Positions 59,447 through 64,000 of a DNA stretch of 64,000 bases are shown in pieces. Each line of letters begins with the position of its first letter. The first letter of the stretch is position 1. Position numbers and translations under genes: made by a program. The notes under the pieces are model-generated. The model was not told the origin of the DNA. It ran no database searches and was given only the letters and a program-made list of their open reading frames with translations. Source of the stretch: Bradyrhizobium sp. AZCC 1693 (GTDB lineage: Bacteria > Pseudomonadota > Alphaproteobacteria > Rhizobiales > Xanthobacteraceae); NCBI RefSeq assembly GCF_036924745.1, contig NZ_JAZHSD010000001.1, positions 682,001-746,000 on the forward strand, in the 5' to 3' direction.

Positions 59447-60322
59447 ATGACCGACCCGAGCGCAGCCATTCTTTCCTCGTTCTCCTCCGCCCTCGCCGAA
59501 CTCGTCGCCCGAACAAAGCCTGCGATCGTCTCGGTGCATTCGCACCGCTTGCGGGCCTCGGGCTTTGTCTGGAAACCCGGCCTGATCGTGACGGCCGACG
59601 AGGCGTTGGCCGATGAGGGCGAAGTCTCGGTCAAGCTTGCCGACGGAACGACGCGGCCAGCCAGCGTCGCCGGACGCGATCACACAACCGACATCGCGCT
59701 GTTGCGATTTGATGCCCAGAATATTGCACCGGTCGCGCTCTCGTCTGTCGTTCCGGATCTCGGCTCGCTGTCGGTCGTGGTCGCCGCCGAGCACGGCGCT
59801 CCCACCGCGGCGCTGGGTACCGTATCGCTGGTTGGCGGCCGCTGGCGAAGCCTGCGCGGTGGTGAGATAGATGCCCGGATCGAACTCGGCGTCCGGCTGC
59901 GACACAGCCACGAGGGGGGCCTCGCGCTCACTGCCTCCGGCGAAGCGATTGGCATGGCTGTCCAGGGGGTGCGACGTGTTCTTGTCATTCCCAGCGCGAC
60001 GATCGGCCGGGTCGCAGGAAGACTTGAAACCCATGGCCGGATCGCGCGGGGCTATCTCGGGGTTGGGCTGCAGCCCGTCAAGCTCGACGATGGGATCGGT
60101 GCGATGGTGATGAGTGTCGATAAGTCGGGCCCATCGGCCGCCGCCGGCATCCGGCAAGGCGATGTTATCGTCGCTTGGAACGACGAGAAGCTCGCCGGCG
60201 TGCGTTCGTTGTTAAGAGCGCTCGGGCCGGACAGCGTCGGCTCGGTCGTTGATGTCACGATTCGGCGCGGCGGCGAACCGGTGCGGATCAAGCTTACGAT
60301 CGGCGAAAGGGCGGACGCGTGA
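59447..60322 (+). CDS. HtrA/DegP-like pseudo-protease with PDZ domain
   Basis: A 291-residue protein with a trypsin-like domain (about residues 15-190) and one PDZ domain (about 195-285: GRIARGYLGVGLQPVKLDDG, VDKSGPSAAAGIRQGDVIVA). The active-site residues are altered. TADEAL replaces TNNHVV, so His is Glu (near 52). TTDIALL keeps Asp. SHEGGLAL replaces GNSGGPL, so Ser is Glu (near 156). It therefore should not cleave peptides. There is no signal peptide, pointing to a cytoplasmic sensor or scaffold. It overlaps the LuxR gene by GTGA. Confidence 0.85.
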   Translation: MTDPSAAILSSFSSALAELVARTKPAIVSVHSHRLRASGFVWKPGLIVTADEALADEGEVSVKLADGTTRPASVAGRDHTTDIALLRFDAQNIAPVALSSVVPDLGSLSVVVAAEHGAPTAALGTVSLVGGRWRSLRGGEIDARIELGVRLRHSHEGGLALTASGEAIGMAVQGVRRVLVIPSATIGRVAGRLETHGRIARGYLGVGLQPVKLDDGIGAMVMSVDKSGPSAAAGIRQGDVIVAWNDEKLAGVRSLLRALGPDSVGSVVDVTIRRGGEPVRIKLTIGERADA

Positions 60323-60696
60323 GCGAGGAGGTTGCACCGGTCGTCGTCGTCGCGATCGAGATTTCCGATCCGGCGCTGGCGGACCGGCTTGCATCGCTGC
60401 TCGGCGGCGTTATCGGCATCCGCCTGGCGACACCGGGGGAGGCCGCCGCGGTCGCGCTCGTGTCACGTGAGGCGCAATCGCTCCTCGACCCTGCTGACAT
60501 CGAGCTTACGCCGCGCGAACGTGACGTGCTGGTGCTGATGGCCGAGGGCGCATCGAACAAGGTTATTGCGAGACAGCTTGGAATATCCGTTCACACGGCC
60601 AAATTCCACGTCGGATCGCTGCTCGACAAGCTCGACGCCACCGGTCGTACCGACGCCGTGGCGCACGCCGCGCGCCGCGGCGTGATCCACTTGTAA
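60319..60696 (+). CDS. LuxR-type DNA-binding regulator with degenerate N-terminal domain
   Basis: A 125-residue regulator. The C-terminal half (about residues 60-125) is a complete LuxR/NarL helix-turn-helix: LTPRERDVLVLMAEGASNKV then IARQLGISVHTAKFHVGSLL. The N-terminal half (about 8-50, VVVVAIEISDPALADRLASL) looks like a shrunken receiver domain without the phosphorylated Asp, so control by phosphorylation is unlikely. GTG 60319 overlaps the stop of the pseudo-protease gene by four bases, which means tight coupling, and the pseudo-protease is the natural candidate for its partner. Confidence 0.85.
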   Translation: MSEEVAPVVVVAIEISDPALADRLASLLGGVIGIRLATPGEAAAVALVSREAQSLLDPADIELTPRERDVLVLMAEGASNKVIARQLGISVHTAKFHVGSLLDKLDATGRTDAVAHAARRGVIHL

Positions 60697-60869
60697 CGCC
60701 GCGCGGCCGGCGGCGAGGGAGCAGTTGCAGAGCGCAGTTGCAGAGCCTTGGCATATAATCCTAGAGCTGGCGGGAATCTGCTTCGGGAGGGCGGTCCGGA
60801 ACCGCTTCCACTAGCGCGCCGGATGTCCTAAGCAGCGGGCCGCAGCGATTTCCTCCTTTTCAGGCCCCA

Positions 60870-62492
60870 ATGATCCGTCTCGATAACGTCAGCAAGCAAG
60901 TCGGCCACCAGATCCTCTTCATCGAAGCCTCCGCGGCCCTCCAGAAGGGCGAGAAAATTGGCCTCGTCGGTCCGAACGGGGCCGGCAAGACCACGCTTTT
61001 CCGGATGATTTCGGGCCAGGAGCCGCCGGATGAGGGCCAGGTCTCGCTCGATCGGGGCATTACCATCGGCTATTTCAGCCAGGACGTCGGCGAAATGTCG
61101 GGCCGCAGCGCGGTGGCCGAGGTGATGGACGGCGCGGGGCCCGTCAGCGCCGTGGCGAACGAGCTCAGGGAACTCGAGGCCGCGATGGCCGATCCCGATC
61201 GCGCCGACGAGATGGACGAGATCATCGTGCGTTATGGCGAAGTGCAGCACCGTTTTGAGGAACTCGACGGCTATGCCCTCGATGGCCGCGCACGCGAAGC
61301 GCTGGCGGGCTTAGGCTTCAGCCAGGAAATGATGGAGGGCGACGTCGGCGCGCTGTCGGGCGGCTGGAAGATGCGGGTTGCGCTGGCGCGCATTCTGCTG
61401 ATGCGGCCCGACGTGATGCTGCTGGACGAGCCGAGCAACCATCTCGATCTGGAAAGCCTGATCTGGCTGGAGCAGTTCCTGAAGGGATACGAAGGCGCGC
61501 TGTTGATGACCTCGCATGACCGCGAGTTCATCAACCGCATCATCAACAAGGTGGTCGAGATCGACGGCGGCACGCTTTCGACCTATTCCGGCGATTACGA
61601 GTTCTACGAGCAGCAGCGTGCGCTGAACGAAAAGCAGCAGCAGGCGCAGTTCGAGCGCCAGCAGGCGATGCTGGCCAAGGAAATCAAGTTCATCGAACGC
61701 TTCAAGGCGCGTGCCTCCCACGCCGCCCAGGTACAGAGCCGGGTCAAGAAGCTCGACAAGATCGAGCGCGTCGAGCCGCCGAAGCGCCGTCAGACGGTGG
61801 CGTTCGAATTCATGCCGGCGCCGCGCTCGGGCGAGGACGTTGTCAGTCTGAAGAACGTCCACAAGGGCTATGGCAGCCGCAGCATTTATCAAGGGCTCGA
61901 CTTCATGATCCGCCGCAGGGAGCGGTGGTGCGTGATGGGCGTCAATGGCGCCGGCAAGTCGACGCTGTTGAAGCTGGTGGCAGGCTCGGCCGAGCCCGAC
62001 GACGGTACGGTGGCGATCGGCGGCAGCGTCAAGATGGGCTATTTCGCCCAGCACGCGATGGATCTGCTCGACGGCGAGCGCACGGTGTTCCAGTCGCTGG
62101 AAGATTCCTTCCCGCAGGCCGGCCAAGGCTCGCTACGGGCGCTCGCCGGCTGCTTTGGTTTTTCCGGCGATGATGTCGAGAAAAAATGCCGGGTGCTCTC
62201 GGGCGGTGAGAAGGCGCGGCTGGTAATGGCAAAAATGCTCTACGACCCGCCGAATTTCCTGGTGTTGGACGAGCCGACCAACCATCTGGACCTCGCGACC
62301 AAGGAAATGCTGATCAATGCGCTTTCCGAGTTCGAGGGCACCATGCTGTTCGTCTCCCATGATCGGCATTTTCTGGCGGCGCTTTCCAACCGCGTGCTGG
62401 AGCTGACGCCCGAAGGCATCCACCAATTTGGCGGCGGCTACACCGAATATGTCGCGCGCACCGGGCACGAGGCACCGGGGCTGCGGAGCTAG
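60870..62492 (+). CDS. ABC-F family ATPase (ribosome-associated type)
   Basis: A 540-residue soluble protein with two ABC domains and no membrane part. Domain 1: Walker A GPNGAGKTTLF, signature LSGGWKMR, Walker B LLDEPSNHLD. Domain 2: GVNGAGKSTLL, LSGGEKAR, LDEPTNHLD. The linker (about residues 235-310) is the charged P-site tRNA interaction motif region, rich in Gln, Lys and Arg. ABC-F proteins such as EttA, Uup and YheS act on ribosomes; the overall pattern is nearest the YbiT/YheS-like group, but I do not assign one. Confidence 0.93.
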   Translation: MIRLDNVSKQVGHQILFIEASAALQKGEKIGLVGPNGAGKTTLFRMISGQEPPDEGQVSLDRGITIGYFSQDVGEMSGRSAVAEVMDGAGPVSAVANELRELEAAMADPDRADEMDEIIVRYGEVQHRFEELDGYALDGRAREALAGLGFSQEMMEGDVGALSGGWKMRVALARILLMRPDVMLLDEPSNHLDLESLIWLEQFLKGYEGALLMTSHDREFINRIINKVVEIDGGTLSTYSGDYEFYEQQRALNEKQQQAQFERQQAMLAKEIKFIERFKARASHAAQVQSRVKKLDKIERVEPPKRRQTVAFEFMPAPRSGEDVVSLKNVHKGYGSRSIYQGLDFMIRRRERWCVMGVNGAGKSTLLKLVAGSAEPDDGTVAIGGSVKMGYFAQHAMDLLDGERTVFQSLEDSFPQAGQGSLRALAGCFGFSGDDVEKKCRVLSGGEKARLVMAKMLYDPPNFLVLDEPTNHLDLATKEMLINALSEFEGTMLFVSHDRHFLAALSNRVLELTPEGIHQFGGGYTEYVARTGHEAPGLRS

Positions 62493-62495
62493 CGG

Positions 62496-63476
62496 CTAGT
62501 TTCGCTTACTGGCGAGCGGGGCGATCGCCTCGATCTCGTTGGTCCAGATGCCGCCGGAGTAGTTTTGCGGCAACCGCGCAAACTGCTCAGGCGTATCTAT
62601 TCCGGTCGAGAACTCGCCGCCGCGGTAGGGTCCGAGCACGAAGACCTCGCTGTTGGCTGCCTTCATGCGGTTGAGGAAACGGTCCGGCCAGCCCCATAGC
62701 CAGGGTGCAACATTGACCGGCACCAGCACCATCGCGTTGTGGCAGGCTTTCGGCACCACGCCGCTCCAGCCGTAGCCGATGTAGCCGAGCAGGCAGCTCT
62801 TGATGCTGGCGCGCGAGATCGTCCTGATATCGCTCGTTCGCTGGCGCAAGGTCTCGACCGGCTCGTCGCCGCCATAAACCATGATCTGCGCCCGGCGTTC
62901 GGCGGGAAGCTTGTTCAGCACGGCTGCGAGCTTCTCTCCCTCGGATGGGTCGCGGCTCTTCACATTGATCAATAACCGCGCTTGCGGAAAGGTTGCCAGC
63001 ACTTCCGTGAGCGTCGGCATCATGCCGATGCCCTTGCCGCGAAAGGGAAAGGTCTTGCCGCCATCGGCGGTATAGCCATGGCCGATGTCGAGTTTCTTCA
63101 AATAGGCCATGGAGTGTTCGCGCGTCACGCCGCTTCCGTCGGTGCGGCAATCCAGCGTCCAGTCGTGAAACACCGCGAATTCGCCGTCGGTGGTGGGATG
63201 AACGTCGAGTTCGACGATGTCGGCCCCAGCCGCAAAACCGGCGCGCATCGAACCGATGGTGTTCTCGAGATACTCGTGGCCCGACGGAAGCATCCGCGCC
63301 GCGGTGCAGGTGTCGTTCTTCAGCTCGCGTTCGTCGAAGCGCTGGGCAATGCCGCGATGCGCCAGCAGGAGTGGCTTGCCTTCGCGGTGTGCGGCGAGAT
63401 GATTGGTGTTGTTGATGTAGATGGCTGCGGCGAAGACGACGATCGCCGCCGCGGCATATTTGAGTTTCTTGTTCAA
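62496..63476 (-). CDS. membrane-anchored glycerophosphodiester phosphodiesterase-like protein
   Basis: About 326 residues. An N-terminal anchor (KLKYAAAAIVVFAAAIYI) is followed by a GDPD TIM-barrel: LLLAHRGIAQRF with the catalytic His-Arg, GADIVELDVHPTTDGEFAVF with the metal Glu and Asp, and HDWTLDCRTDGSG with the second His. There is an insert (DERELKNDTCTAARMLPSGH) between the first motifs. Such enzymes split glycerophosphodiesters to glycerol-3-phosphate and an alcohol, here probably in the periplasm. TTG 63476 has GGGGGG upstream; ATG 63503 is also possible. Confidence 0.87.
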   Translation of the reverse strand: MNKKLKYAAAAIVVFAAAIYINNTNHLAAHREGKPLLLAHRGIAQRFDERELKNDTCTAARMLPSGHEYLENTIGSMRAGFAAGADIVELDVHPTTDGEFAVFHDWTLDCRTDGSGVTREHSMAYLKKLDIGHGYTADGGKTFPFRGKGIGMMPTLTEVLATFPQARLLINVKSRDPSEGEKLAAVLNKLPAERRAQIMVYGGDEPVETLRQRTSDIRTISRASIKSCLLGYIGYGWSGVVPKACHNAMVLVPVNVAPWLWGWPDRFLNRMKAANSEVFVLGPYRGGEFSTGIDTPEQFARLPQNYSGGIWTNEIEAIAPLASKRN

Positions 63477-63634
63477 GATTTGCCCCCCGCGTGGAGGATG
63501 CATTCGCTAGGCAGCATTTCTGTTCGATTTGCGGCGGAGGGCAGGGAAAACCGAAACGCATGGCGCTACAACTTGCGCGCGGCTTGTCGCTGCTGAACTC
63601 GCCCGTTAGGCTGCCGCAAAAACGGGGGGCAGCC

Positions 63635-63982
63635 ATGAAGCAGCTCAGAATCGGCGATATCACGATCGACGCGGTGATCGAGCGCGCGGGGCCATGGCGG
63701 CGGCCGCAGGATTTTTTCCCGGCTTACGACGAGGCGGTGTTCCGGCATCATCTCGCCGGCATGGAGCCCGAGGTGTTCGATACGGCGCTGGGCATGATGG
63801 TGATAGAATGGCCGGCGAAGCCGGATTGGGACCCAAAGCAGTCGGCGGTCTCGCGACGCAAGTTCTTCGCCTCCGTCGCCGGCACCGACACGCTGATCCT
63901 GCCGATCCATTTTCCGGCACCCACCGCAGGCCTGATCACGGCGGACGGCGACCGCTTCGATTATCGTTTCAAAAGGGATTGA
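63635..63982 (+). pseudogene. MBL-fold hydrolase gene with in-frame loss of the catalytic core
   Basis: 115 codons. The start KQLRIGDITIDAVIERAGPW and MEPEVFDTALGMMVIEW match the N-terminus of metallo-beta-lactamase-fold hydrolases of about 280-300 residues. It then passes directly to PDWDPKQSAVSRRKFFASVA and LILPIHFPAPTAGLITADGD, the C-terminal part. The zinc-binding HxHxDH segment and later ligands between them are missing. The join is in frame, so a short protein may be made, but it cannot be an active hydrolase. Confidence 0.75.
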
Positions 63983-63988
63983 CGGACC

Positions 63989-64000
63989 ATGGGAATGCAA
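63989..64000 (+). CDS. start of a next gene, cut by window end
   Basis: ATG at 63989 (MGMQ) follows AAAGGGATTGACGGACC and lies just after the MBL-fold remnant. Only four codons are visible, so nothing can be said of the product. Confidence 0.25.

Overview
The window looks like a chromosomal segment of a high-GC alphaproteobacterium, most likely Bradyrhizobium or a close relative in Nitrobacteraceae. The basis is gene content: a eukaryotic-type glutamine synthetase II with a small divergent DUF2735 gene, two perfect sigma-EcfG promoters (GGAAC-N16/17-CGTT), a sigma-54 promoter, alphaproteobacterial gene orders (ppk-ppx-hda next to purM-purN, rnd, aspS and maeB), and palindromic intergenic repeats typical of that group. 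No rRNA, tRNA, CRISPR array or phage genes were seen.

Layout. 1-1.3 kb: decayed accessory DNA with two tiny membrane proteins, a CusA-type efflux pump remnant with an internal deletion, and a frameshifted DUF6894 gene. 1.3-4.8 kb: a Crp/Fnr regulator behind a sigma-EcfG promoter, an FAD oxidoreductase and a methyltransferase. 4.85-10 kb (minus): CDP-alcohol phosphatidyltransferase, Hda-like protein, polyphosphate kinase, exopolyphosphatase. 10.1-24.5 kb: purM-purN, a GST, a frameshifted outer-membrane barrel gene, rnd, selO, aspS, a large envelope protein, maeB, DoxX. 24.5-27.7 kb: a complete DctP-DctQ-DctM TRAP transporter. 27.9-35.3 kb: mostly exported proteins (polysaccharide deacetylase, glutathione peroxidase, L,D-transpeptidase, CreA, several small secreted proteins). 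35.4-43.7 kb: MocR regulator divergent from a PNPOx-like protein and an M20 deacylase, a BtuF-like binding protein, a thioesterase, then an aldoxime-nitrile module (aldoxime dehydratase, nitrilase, AraC regulator). 43.86-45.40 kb: an intact IS1202/ISNCY-type insertion sequence with an 18-bp target duplication. 45.5-50.8 kb: small metabolic and hypothetical genes. 50.6-52.5 kb: the nitrogen-regulated glnII locus. 52.6-55.5 kb: two paralogous tandem-GrlR-domain genes around a ModA-like gene and a small DMT transporter. 55.5-59.1 kb: TonB siderophore receptor plus PepSY reductase. 59.4-60.7 kb: an HtrA-like protein without catalytic residues, translationally coupled to a LuxR-type regulator, behind a hairpin that would hide its ribosome binding site. 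60.9-64 kb: ABC-F ATPase, glycerophosphodiesterase, and a metallo-hydrolase gene that has lost its catalytic core.

The best candidates for new biology are the pseudo-protease/LuxR operon with its RBS-sequestering hairpin, the GrlR paralogue pair, and the stress-promoter assignments. The window also has several broken genes (in-frame deletions, single-base frameshifts, an aspS 3' fossil). These may be real decay or, for the single-base cases, sequence error.
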